A stretch of 64,000 bases of DNA, from contig CBDIBE010000006.1 in NCBI GenBank assembly GCA_965276815.1, forward strand, positions 293,743-357,742, in the 5' to 3' direction. The stretch comes from JAVVHH01 sp965276815. GTDB lineage: Bacteria; Pseudomonadota; Alphaproteobacteria; Acetobacterales; Acetobacteraceae. Under the pieces are notes generated by a model, which was not told where the DNA came from, ran no database searches, and saw only the letters and a program-made list of their open reading frames with translations. The stretch's first letter is position 1. Each line of letters opens with the position of its first letter. The position numbers were made by a program, and so were the translations under genes. Positions 52,752 to 60,541 of the stretch are shown here, piece after piece.

Positions 52752-53053
52752 GCGAAACCACGGCACGCGCAACGCACGACCTCGGCGGCGTCACCCGCTT
52801 CCTCTGCGAGCCGATCGAGAAGGAGCCGCACGCGCTGACCGATTTCGACCGCACCGTCGACGCCATCCGCCAGATCCTCGCCGCCAAAGGCCTGATGAGC
52901 GTCGACGAACTCCGGCGCGGCATCGAAGCGATCCCCGAGCCCGACTATTTCCGCCTGTCCTACTACCAAAAATGGATCCGCTCGATCGCCGACAACCTGC
53001 TCGCGACAGGCGTGATCACCGAGGCCGAGCTGCAGCAGGCCCTCGATCGATGA
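52748..53053 (+). CDS. Nitrile hydratase beta N-terminal-like subunit (ScnB-like)
   Basis: 101 residues from a GTG start with GGGGAGG upstream. HDLGGVTRFLCEPI, MSVDELRRGIEAIPEPDYFRLSYYQKWIRSIADNLLATGVITEAEL corresponds to the N-terminal helical half of nitrile hydratase beta subunits. In thiocyanate hydrolase (ScnB-ScnA-ScnC) and toyocamycin nitrile hydratase the beta chain is likewise split. It could instead be the homologous activator protein. Overlaps both neighbours by 4 bp. Confidence 0.82.
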   Translation: MSETTARATHDLGGVTRFLCEPIEKEPHALTDFDRTVDAIRQILAAKGLMSVDELRRGIEAIPEPDYFRLSYYQKWIRSIADNLLATGVITEAELQQALDR

Positions 53054-53328
53054 TGACCCCCGGCACCCAGGTCCGCGTCCGCGACGACTGGCCCGAGCTG
53101 CGCGGCCCCTGCCACATCCGCACGCCGCACTACCTGCGCGGCCAAACCGGCCGGGTCGTCCGCCACCTCGGCGACTACCGCAACCCCGAGGACCTCGCTT
53201 TCGCCCGCCCCGCCGCCACCCTCCCGCTCTACCACGTCGCCTTCGACCCGCGGGCGATCTGGCCCGACAGCAGCGCCGCCGAGATCGTCGTCGAACTCTA
53301 CGAACCCTGGCTGGAGCCTGCCGCATGA
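53050..53328 (+). CDS. Nitrile hydratase beta C-terminal-like subunit (ScnA-like)
   Basis: 92 residues. MMTPGTQVRVRDDWPELRGPCHIRTPHYLRGQTGRVVRHLG...LPLYHVAFDPRAIWPD...VVELYEPWLEPA is the SH3-like C-terminal barrel of nitrile hydratase beta. ATGA overlaps with the previous and next genes give strict co-translation of the three subunits. Confidence 0.88.
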   Translation: MMTPGTQVRVRDDWPELRGPCHIRTPHYLRGQTGRVVRHLGDYRNPEDLAFARPAATLPLYHVAFDPRAIWPDSSAAEIVVELYEPWLEPAA

Positions 53329-53915
53329 GCCTCCTGGAAGCCCCAAGCGATCACCTGCTCGCCGCCATCCGCGTGCTGCTCTCCGAGAAGGGCATCGCCC
53401 AGGCTACGGAGATCGAAGCCGCCATCGAACGCACCGACGCCGCCAGCCCCGCCCGCGGCGCCTCGATGGTCGCCCGCGCCTGGACCAACCCCGACTTCCA
53501 CCGCCTGATGCTCGAGGACGGCGCCCGCGCCGCGGACTCCCTCGGCATCCCCATGCGCGGCCTGCCCCCGCTCGGCGTGCTCGAGAACACGCCCGAGACG
53601 CACAACCTGGTCGTCTGCACCCTCTGCAGCTGCTACCCGCGCGGCGTCCTCGGCTACCCGCCGTTCTGGTATAAATCCCCCGCCTACCGCGCCCGTGCCA
53701 TCCGCGACCCGGCCGGCGTGCTCGCCGAATGGGGCACCATCCTTCCCGCCGGCGTCCGCATCCGCGTCGTCGACAGCACCGCCGACTACCGCTGGATGGT
53801 CCTCCCGCAACGTCCCGCCGGCACCGAGGGCTGGGACGAAGCCCGCCTCGCCGCTCTGGTCCGCGAGGGCGACATGATCGGCGTAACGGTTCCGCCCTCG
53901 CAAGCAACGCCGTAA
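53325..53915 (+). CDS. Cobalt-type nitrile hydratase/thiocyanate hydrolase alpha (gamma) subunit
   Basis: 196 residues. The metal site VCTLCSCYPRGVLGYPPFWYKSPAYRAR has the CTLCSC motif; Thr in it is typical of cobalt (non-corrin Co3+) enzymes, while iron forms have CSLCSC. C-terminal ADYRWMVLPQRPAGTEGW matches the family. Hydrates a nitrile to an amide or hydrolyses thiocyanate to carbonyl sulfide and ammonia; the three-gene order beta-N, beta-C, alpha favours the thiocyanate hydrolase arrangement. No clear activator gene follows; the CobW protein at 60542 is a possible metal chaperone. Confidence 0.92.
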   Translation: MSLLEAPSDHLLAAIRVLLSEKGIAQATEIEAAIERTDAASPARGASMVARAWTNPDFHRLMLEDGARAADSLGIPMRGLPPLGVLENTPETHNLVVCTLCSCYPRGVLGYPPFWYKSPAYRARAIRDPAGVLAEWGTILPAGVRIRVVDSTADYRWMVLPQRPAGTEGWDEARLAALVREGDMIGVTVPPSQATP

Positions 53916-53952
53916 CGGCACCCGCCCGCGCCTTGCGGGCCTCCGGCCGATC

Positions 53953-55236
53953 ATGGCAACTTTCCGCATGCCCGATCGCATTCTGCTCGACCCGCCCGGC
54001 ATCCCGAAACCGGACCCTCGCTTCACTGCCGGCCTGCGCTATGGGCGCTGGGTCTTCACCTCCGGGATTTCGGCGGCGGACTATGCCGAGGGCTTGGTAT
54101 CCGAGGCGCGCGGCAATCCCGCGGTGCCGCTCGCCGGCGAGGACGGCATGATCATGCAGGCGCGCAGCATCTTTGCCATGCTCCGCAGCATCTTGCGGGC
54201 CGGCGGCTCGGACCTGGAGCACGGCGCGCGCATCGACCAGTTCCCTACCACGCGCGCCATGCTCGACCCATATCATGTCGCCCGCCGGGAGGTGATGGAG
54301 CCGCCGCGGCCGGCGAGCACCTCGGTCCACATCCCCGCCCTGCTCGCGCCGGCCGCCGACAGCCAAGTCGAGCTGCTGGCCATCATCCCCGAGGCGAACT
54401 TTCAGAAACAGGGCATCTCGGCCGACATCCCGCAGCCGCTCGCCGGCTACTCGCCCGCGCTTCGTGTCGGTGACTGGGTGTTCCTCGCTGGGCAGATCGC
54501 CACGGACTGGCAATCGGGCGTCGCTCCCGAGGCGCAGGTCGACCCACGCTTCTGGGAAGGCAACGCCATCGACCGGCAAACCCGCTTCACCCTCCAAAAC
54601 ATGAAGCTCACCCTGGAAGCCGCGGGCTCCTCGATGCGCAACGTGGTCAAGGCCAATGTCTACCTGACCGACATCGACGATCTGCCCCGCATGGAGCGGA
54701 TTTGGCGCGAGTTCTTCCCCGAGGATCCTCCGGCACGCACCATTTACCCGGTGCTCAGCCTCGGTGTAGTCGGCAGCCGGATCGAGATCACCTTCGTCGC
54801 CATCGTCGACGCAGGCGGCACGAAGAAGGCGACCATCCACAGTTCCGCCGCACGCGAGCCGTTGTTCCACGCCCCGCACGCGGTGCGCGCCGGCGAGTTC
54901 CTGTTCCTCTCCGGCCTGCTCGCCGCCGATCGCGACGGCCTCGCCAGCGCCGCGCGACCGAACCCGCACCACCCTTTCGGTCTCGACAGCGCCGAGGCGC
55001 AGATGCGCGATATCCTCGACCAGGCGCAGCATATCTGCCGCGCCGCAGGGACCGAACTGGCGCGCGCCTTGCGGATGGGCACGATGCTGACCGACTTGCG
55101 CGATTACGGCGCGACACGCCGGGCAAGCGCCAGCGCATTCCCGCAAGGCGACCCGGTCACCAACGTCATCGGTGTTCCCGGCAAGCTGCAGGTCCCCGGC
55201 TGCACGGTCATTGCCGACCTCTGGGTTGCGAGCTGA
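53953..55236 (+). CDS. Triple RidA/YjgF-domain fusion protein
   Basis: 427 residues made of three RidA-like repeats: residues about 20-145 (GRWVFTSGISAADYAEG... DQFPTTRAML), 150-285 (VGDWVFLAGQIATDW... KANVYLTDIDDLPRMERIWREFFPEDPPARTIYPVLSL) and 295-427 (AGEFLFLSGLLAADRDG... RMGTMLTDLRDYG). RidA proteins hydrolyse reactive enamines/imines. Only the second repeat keeps the familiar ARTIYPV-type arginine segment, so the others may be structural. Follows the nitrile hydratase genes by 37 bp. Confidence 0.87.
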   Translation: MATFRMPDRILLDPPGIPKPDPRFTAGLRYGRWVFTSGISAADYAEGLVSEARGNPAVPLAGEDGMIMQARSIFAMLRSILRAGGSDLEHGARIDQFPTTRAMLDPYHVARREVMEPPRPASTSVHIPALLAPAADSQVELLAIIPEANFQKQGISADIPQPLAGYSPALRVGDWVFLAGQIATDWQSGVAPEAQVDPRFWEGNAIDRQTRFTLQNMKLTLEAAGSSMRNVVKANVYLTDIDDLPRMERIWREFFPEDPPARTIYPVLSLGVVGSRIEITFVAIVDAGGTKKATIHSSAAREPLFHAPHAVRAGEFLFLSGLLAADRDGLASAARPNPHHPFGLDSAEAQMRDILDQAQHICRAAGTELARALRMGTMLTDLRDYGATRRASASAFPQGDPVTNVIGVPGKLQVPGCTVIADLWVAS

Positions 55237-55254
55237 TCGAAGAAAGTGAGTGAA

Positions 55255-56244
55255 ATGCGAACGATACTGTCCCTGCTCGCGGCCATCGCCTGTGCGTTCC
55301 TGGCGGCCAACGATGCGCAGGCGCAGCCGCTGCAGAAGCTGGTCCTGTTCGGACAGCCTTCGGTCAACAACGACGCGATCTGGATGGCCATCGCCAACGG
55401 CTATTATCGGGATGCGGGGATCGACCTGGACTATCGCGCCTTCCCCTCCGGCACGACGGCGTTGCAGAGCTTCAAGGCCGGCCAAGGCGACATCGTCATG
55501 ACCGGCGATCTGCCATCGATGCAGTATTTCCTCGATAACCCCGACGGGTACCGGCTCGTGGCGGTCATCGAGCGGGACGCCAAGGGTTACGTGGCGATCG
55601 CCGGCAACCAGATCACCAAGCCGCAGGACCTCATCGGCAAGACGGTCGCGACGCGCGTGGGCTCCACCGGGTCGTGGTTCATTTCCGAATACCTGACGCA
55701 TAACGGCGTCGATCCGAGCAAAGTCACCGTCAGGAACCTCGATACGCAGTTGCTGCCCACTGCGGTGTGCGGCGGCGACATCGCGGCCTTCTTCATCTGG
55801 CAGCCCATTGGTTCGCGGACCCTCGAGATCTGCCCTGACAAGGTGCATCAGCTGACCGATGCGACCGGCTACATCCAAGGCTACCTAGTCGCTGGCGCCC
55901 GGCCCCAATGGCTGAACACGCCCGCCGGGGCCGATCTGACGCAAAGATTCCTCAAGGCCACCATACGCGGCCGCGACAAGGCGCAGAAGGATTTCGCCGC
56001 CGTGGCAGCCTATGCGGCCTCCAAGCTGAGCCTGAGCGAGGCGGCGACCCGCGCCCAATGGGACACCAACATCCGGCCCATCGCCATCGACCAGGTATTT
56101 TACAACGATTACTGTAGCGAGAGCCGCTGGGCCCAAGCCAACGGGCTCACCAACCGCAAGCTCGACATGAAGGCGTTCACCTGGCCGCAAGCCCTGGAAT
56201 CCATCGACCCCAAGCTCGTCACCCCGCCACCCCCGCCTTGCTAA
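55255..56244 (+). CDS. NMT1/SsuA-type ABC substrate-binding protein
   Basis: About 329 residues with signal peptide (MRTILSLLAAIACAFLAANDAQAQ). LVLFGQPSVNNDAIWMAIANGYYRDAGIDLDYRAFPSGTTALQSFKAGQGDIVMTGDLPS is the SsuA/ThiY/NMT1-like pattern (nitrate, sulfonate, taurine or thiamine-precursor binding). ATG 55255 chosen over GTG 55246. No permease or ATPase gene follows, so the binding protein must work with a transporter elsewhere or act as a sensor. Close to the nitrile hydratase cluster, suggesting uptake of its substrate. Confidence 0.88.
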   Translation: MRTILSLLAAIACAFLAANDAQAQPLQKLVLFGQPSVNNDAIWMAIANGYYRDAGIDLDYRAFPSGTTALQSFKAGQGDIVMTGDLPSMQYFLDNPDGYRLVAVIERDAKGYVAIAGNQITKPQDLIGKTVATRVGSTGSWFISEYLTHNGVDPSKVTVRNLDTQLLPTAVCGGDIAAFFIWQPIGSRTLEICPDKVHQLTDATGYIQGYLVAGARPQWLNTPAGADLTQRFLKATIRGRDKAQKDFAAVAAYAASKLSLSEAATRAQWDTNIRPIAIDQVFYNDYCSESRWAQANGLTNRKLDMKAFTWPQALESIDPKLVTPPPPPC

Positions 56245-56297
56245 ACGGCCTTCCGGCATGGCTGGATTTTGGAGCGCTCCCCTAAACCAGGGCTATT

Positions 56298-57365
56298 TTA
56301 CATCGACCGTTTCGGCACCGACTGCAGGAAATCCGCCAATTGCTTGGCATAAAACTTCGCCATCCCCGTCGTCCCATGCCCCCGTGTCTCGCTGCTCGCC
56401 GGGATCAGATACAACTTCCCCTGCTTCACACCCTGCAGCGCCCGCACGAGCAACCCCGTCTCCGGCGGGTTGCGCTCGTCATCGGCCGAGTTGATCACCA
56501 GTACCGGCGCCGTGATCCGCCCCAGACCCGGCTCCGCGTTATAGTCCCGCGACGCATCCCATTGATAAAGCGTGTCATTGGCGTCCGCAGTGAACGGCGC
56601 CGCCTCCCGCGCATCCACCAGCTTGTCCGCCAGCTCCCGCGTCGGCGTCAGGGACTGGTAACCGAGCGTCCCCCCGCTCGTCGCAATCCCAAAGAACGCG
56701 TTGGCGAATCGCAGCAAAGGCGGCTGCTCGGTATAATTGCCGCCTTTCCATGCCGGATCTTTCCGCACCGCGTCGATCAGCTCCCGCCGCATCATCCAGT
56801 TCCGGCTCGCCATCTCGGTCGGCTGCGACGCCATCGGCACCAGCGCGTCCATGAACTCCGGATGCGTCTCGCCCCAGACCCATGTCTCCATCCCGCCCAT
56901 CGAATTGCCGATCACAAGCCGCAGGTGATGCACTCCCAATCCCTCGGTCAGCAGCCGATACTGCGCCGAAATCATGTCCTCGTAGTTGTAGCGCGGAAAA
57001 CCCGCCCGCATCCCGTCGGATGGCTTCGACGACCTGCCGGCCCCAACCGCGTCGGGGAGAATGATAAAGTACTTGCTCGCATCGAGCGGTTGGCCCGGCC
57101 CGAACAACTGCCCGGCAAATTCTGGCGAGAGCATGTCACCGCCGCTGCCATTCGTGCCATGCAAGATCAGCACCGGCTCCCCGCTCGACGCACCCACCGT
57201 CGTGTAGTGCAGCCGCAGCGCCGGCATCACCTCGCCGGTATGGAACCGAAAATCCCGCGCCACCCAGTCGCCCGGTTGCGGCGCCGGGTAATCAGCCGCC
57301 AACGCCGCCCCCGCGAACAGCACCAACCCCGCTGCCACGCCCCGAATCAAGCCAAAGGCACCCAT
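56298..57365 (-). CDS. Exported MetX-like alpha/beta hydrolase
   Basis: 355 residues with signal peptide (MGAFGLIRGVAAGLVLFAGAALAADYP). MetX/homoserine acetyltransferase-type fold: LHYTTVGASSG, VLILHGTNGSGGD, VIGNSMGGMETWVWGETHPEFMDALVPMAS with Ser nucleophile, NSADDERNPPE with Asp, and SSETRGHGTT with His. The triad is intact. The signal peptide argues against methionine biosynthesis; likely a periplasmic hydrolase or acyltransferase. Confidence 0.88.
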   Translation of the reverse strand: MGAFGLIRGVAAGLVLFAGAALAADYPAPQPGDWVARDFRFHTGEVMPALRLHYTTVGASSGEPVLILHGTNGSGGDMLSPEFAGQLFGPGQPLDASKYFIILPDAVGAGRSSKPSDGMRAGFPRYNYEDMISAQYRLLTEGLGVHHLRLVIGNSMGGMETWVWGETHPEFMDALVPMASQPTEMASRNWMMRRELIDAVRKDPAWKGGNYTEQPPLLRFANAFFGIATSGGTLGYQSLTPTRELADKLVDAREAAPFTADANDTLYQWDASRDYNAEPGLGRITAPVLVINSADDERNPPETGLLVRALQGVKQGKLYLIPASSETRGHGTTGMAKFYAKQLADFLQSVPKRSM

Positions 57366-57407
57366 CGCTACCCCCCCCCATTTTGGGGCCGACCTTATGC
57401 CCAGCCC

Positions 57408-57497
57408 CTAAGCCCAGCCAAGCTCCTTCATCGCCCAGCCCCTGCCGGTCTCGCACGCCTCAAAGAACTGCTGCGCCGTCTCGCTGATATCCGTCAT
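57408..57497 (-). pseudogene. N-terminal remnant of an NTF2/SnoaL-like protein
   Basis: 29-residue frame MTDISETAQQFFEACETGRGW then AMKELGWA and stop. The first 21 residues resemble the N-terminus of small SnoaL-like proteins (MxDISETAxxFFEACETGKGW) that normally run about 130 residues; the rest is missing. Could be a truncated gene or a short peptide. Confidence 0.4.
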
Positions 57498-57552
57498 CGC
57501 TGCCCCCCTGTATCGGGGCGACCCCTATGCCGAACGCAGCCGCAATGAAACT

Positions 57553-58695
57553 TCAGCGCGCGACCCGGCGTGCCCCAAGCGCCATGACCGCCATCGCCAC
57601 CACCAGCAACGCCAGCGCCACCCGCAGCCCCGCAAGATCCGCGACCACCCCGATCACCGGCGGCCCCAGCAGCATCCCGCCATAGCCCAAAGTCGCCACC
57701 GCCGAGACGCCGGTACTCGCGGCCGTCCCGGCCCGCCCGGCCGCGGAAAACAGGATCGGCGCCATGTTCGCCATCCCCAGCCCGACCAGCAGGAACCCCG
57801 CCGCCCCCGCCACTGGCGCCGCGATCGCGAATCCATATCCTGTCGCCGCCGCGAGCGCGCCCACCAGCAAGACCCGGCTCGGGCCAAACCGCCGCACCAC
57901 CCAATCGCCAGTCAGCCGCCCAAAAATCATCGCCGCCGAGAACGCCGCGAGCCCAACCGGCGCCGCTGCCAGCGGCAACCCGCCAACCCGCGCCAAATAC
58001 ACGCCGGACCAATCCGCGACCGCCCCCTCGGTCATGAACGCCAGCGCGCACAGCACACCAATCCCCAGCAGCGCCCGACCCGGCCAAGCAATCCGATGTC
58101 CACCCCCGGCGCCCGCCAGATCCGGCCGCTTGTCCAACACGAAATGCGCCAGGCTCGCGGCCCCAAGCAGCGCCGACACCGCCAGCAGCCCGCCAACCAC
58201 GCCAGCGCCCGCCCAGCTCGCCAGCGCCGCGACTCCCGTGCCGCTCAGCGCCCCCAAGCTCCACGCCGCATGGAACGACGACATGATCGCCCGCCCCGCC
58301 AACCGTTCAACCCCGGTCGCGCGCGCATTCATGCACACATCCATCGACCCCGCCGCCGCCCCCACCAGCAGCAGCGACATCGACAAGACAACCAGATTCG
58401 GCGCCAACCCCGGCCAAGGCAGCACCAGCATGAAGACCAGCCCCGTCCCAGACAGCAGATGCGGCACACGCCGCGTCCCGAGCCACCCCGCGACCGGCAT
58501 CGCCATCATCGCGCCCAGCGCCAACGCCAGCAACGCCCCGCCCAGCTCGGTCCCCGACAGCCCAAGCGTTTGTTGAACGCGCGGTATGCTCGCCGCCCAA
58601 GCGCCGAACCCGGCCCCATTGGCCAGGAAAATGAGGGTTACGCCAAGCCGCGCCCCAGAGATGCGCGACCGCTCCTGCGCGCTGACCGACGCCAC
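57553..58695 (-). CDS. MFS transporter
   Basis: 380 residues, about 12 hydrophobic helices. N-terminal segment VTLIFLANGAGFGAWAASIPRVQQTLGLSGTELGGALLALALGAM and the loop GWLGTRRVPHLL fit the major facilitator fold of the YbjJ/FucP-like type (sugar or drug export/import). Substrate not determinable. Starts 3 bp after the aldo/keto reductase stop, so cotranscribed. Confidence 0.9.
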   Translation of the reverse strand: MASVSAQERSRISGARLGVTLIFLANGAGFGAWAASIPRVQQTLGLSGTELGGALLALALGAMMAMPVAGWLGTRRVPHLLSGTGLVFMLVLPWPGLAPNLVVLSMSLLLVGAAAGSMDVCMNARATGVERLAGRAIMSSFHAAWSLGALSGTGVAALASWAGAGVVGGLLAVSALLGAASLAHFVLDKRPDLAGAGGGHRIAWPGRALLGIGVLCALAFMTEGAVADWSGVYLARVGGLPLAAAPVGLAAFSAAMIFGRLTGDWVVRRFGPSRVLLVGALAAATGYGFAIAAPVAGAAGFLLVGLGMANMAPILFSAAGRAGTAASTGVSAVATLGYGGMLLGPPVIGVVADLAGLRVALALLVVAMAVMALGARRVAR

Positions 58696-58698
58696 AGC

Positions 58699-59514
58699 CT
58701 ACCCGACCGGGTCCCAAGCCGGCCCAAAGCCCGGGTTCACGAACCGGCTCGTCTTCGGCAACATCGCGATCGCCGCCCGGTCCGTCTCATCCAGCTCGAT
58801 CCGCAGCGCGTCCAAATTCGCCTGCTGGCTCTCCAGCCGGCTCGCCTTCGGGATTGCCGCCACCCCGTCCTGATCCAGCAGCCATTTCAGCGCCACCTGC
58901 GCCGGCGTCGCCCCATGCTTGTCGGCGATCGCCCGCAACTCTTCGTGCCCGGCCAGCCGCCCCTGCGCCAGCGGCGCGTACGCCACCACCGGCACCCCCC
59001 GCTCGCGGCAGAAATCCACCAGACCCGCCTGCCCCAGCAGCACGTGATACTCGAACTGGTTGCAAGCGATCGGCGCCTCGTCCAGCGCCCGCCGCAGCAG
59101 CGCGACCGGGAAGTTCGCCACCCCGATTGCGCGCGTGGTCCCCTGCTCCTTGACCCGCATAAGGCCGCGCATCACCGCCGGCAAATCCATGTCCGGCGCC
59201 GGCCAATGCACCAGATAAAGGTCCACGTAATCCGTCCGCAGCTTGCCCAGACTCCCCTCGATCGCTTGCTCCATCGCGCCGAGATTGCTCCACCAAACCT
59301 TCGTCGTCAGATGGATCTCCCCGCGCGCCACCCCGCTCGCCGCGATCCCCTCGCCCACCGCCGCCTCATTGTCGTACATCTCCGCCGTATCGAGATGCCG
59401 ATACCCAAGCTCCAGCGCCTGCTGCACCGCCGCCGCGCACTGCGCTCCCTTCATCCGGTACGTGCCCAGACCGAGCTTGGCCATGCGCATTCCCTGCGCC
59501 GTAATGTCGTCCAT
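58699..59514 (-). CDS. Aldo/keto reductase
   Basis: 271 residues from the ATG at 59514 (AAGGGA ribosome site). KLGLGTYRMKGAQCAAAVQQALELGYRHLDTAEMYDNEAAVGEGI carries the catalytic Asp and Tyr; TTKVWW supplies the Lys; VDLYLVHWPAP the His. The C-terminal VAAIPKASRLESQQANLDAL binds NADPH phosphate. DkgA/2,5-diketo-gluconate reductase-like; general carbonyl reduction. Confidence 0.95.
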   Translation of the reverse strand: MDDITAQGMRMAKLGLGTYRMKGAQCAAAVQQALELGYRHLDTAEMYDNEAAVGEGIAASGVARGEIHLTTKVWWSNLGAMEQAIEGSLGKLRTDYVDLYLVHWPAPDMDLPAVMRGLMRVKEQGTTRAIGVANFPVALLRRALDEAPIACNQFEYHVLLGQAGLVDFCRERGVPVVAYAPLAQGRLAGHEELRAIADKHGATPAQVALKWLLDQDGVAAIPKASRLESQQANLDALRIELDETDRAAIAMLPKTSRFVNPGFGPAWDPVG

Positions 59515-59525
59515 CGTAATCCCTT

Positions 59526-60539
59526 TCAGCGTTTCGAGAGATCGATCAGCGCCGCGAAGCCCGTCTCGGTGCCAAATGCCAGCCGGCTCCCATCCTCCGA
59601 CCAGCACAGCGCCGTCACCGTCCCATGACCCGGCCGCGCCACCGGCAGGATTCGTTCCGTCGCCACCTCGGCGATCACCACCAGCCCGTCCGAGAACCCC
59701 GCCGCCAGCAGGTCCTGCTGCTGCTGGAACGCCACCTGGCTGCACAGCACCCCATCGCCGCCCGCCAGCTCGAGCGGCGCCTTGCCCATCGGCCCGCCGC
59801 CGAAGAACGGCCACAGCACCACGCTCTCCGCCCCCGATGACGCCAGCCACTTGCCCGTCCGGCTAAACGACAGGCTCTCTGTTTTGCTCGGGTAGCCGCT
59901 CATTCGCATGTGCTGCCCGTCCGCCAGCCGCCAGCCATGCAGCGCATTCTCCTGCATCGCCGTCACCACCGCCTCACCCCCCGGATGCATGGCGATTCCG
60001 GTATGGCTGCCCTTCCACTCGAACCGCCGCGGGCTATCCGTCTTCGCCCCCACGAACCACAGCGAGCACCCGTTGTAATGCGACGCCGCGACCCGCTTGC
60101 CCTTCGCATCGAACGCCAGCCCGGTCACCGTCGACGGATGCTCAAACGTCTTCAGATTCTGCCCGGCCGCATCGAACACATGCACCGCTCGCCCAACTGC
60201 GCAAGCCAGCAGCGAGGTCTTCGTATCGGCAAACGCCGCCACCTGCTCGACCCATTTTGACCCGAAACTGGCAATCGGGCTGACCCGGCCATCCGACGCG
60301 ACCCGGCGGAAATTCCCGTCATCTCCCCCGGTCACCCACCCGCGCCGCCCATCGGCCGCGATGGCCAGGATGGCCCCAACATGCAGGCCGCCCCGCCACC
60401 CATTCCCCTCCGTCGCCACGTGCACGCTGCCGTCCCCCAGCGCAAACGCTGCAACCCCGCCGGAAAACGCCGCGCCCACCACGAACTCCCCAAATTCGTG
60501 CGTCGTCCCCCGCTCTCGCAGCAGCGCGTCCGGCGGCAT
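59526..60539 (-). CDS. WD40 beta-propeller protein
   Basis: 337 residues from the ATG at 60539. Repeats such as TVTGLAFDAKGKRVAASHYNGCSLWF, GIAMHPGGEAVVTAMQENALHGWRLADG, SLSFSRTGKWLASSGAESVVLWPF and VTALCWSEDGSRLAFGTETGFAALIDL form about seven blades. Begins 2 bp after the CobW stop; the CobW-WD40 pair recurs in Alphaproteobacteria and suggests a joint role in metal allocation (inference). No signal peptide. Confidence 0.9.
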   Translation of the reverse strand: MPPDALLRERGTTHEFGEFVVGAAFSGGVAAFALGDGSVHVATEGNGWRGGLHVGAILAIAADGRRGWVTGGDDGNFRRVASDGRVSPIASFGSKWVEQVAAFADTKTSLLACAVGRAVHVFDAAGQNLKTFEHPSTVTGLAFDAKGKRVAASHYNGCSLWFVGAKTDSPRRFEWKGSHTGIAMHPGGEAVVTAMQENALHGWRLADGQHMRMSGYPSKTESLSFSRTGKWLASSGAESVVLWPFFGGGPMGKAPLELAGGDGVLCSQVAFQQQQDLLAAGFSDGLVVIAEVATERILPVARPGHGTVTALCWSEDGSRLAFGTETGFAALIDLSKR

Positions 60540-60541
60540 CG

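Noticed and set aside
53404..55878. 824-residue minus-strand frame
   Set aside because: Antisense to the nitrile hydratase and RidA genes; composition is that of a shadow frame.
58096..59628. 510-residue plus-strand frame
   Set aside because: Antisense to MFS and aldo/keto reductase genes; no recognisable domain.
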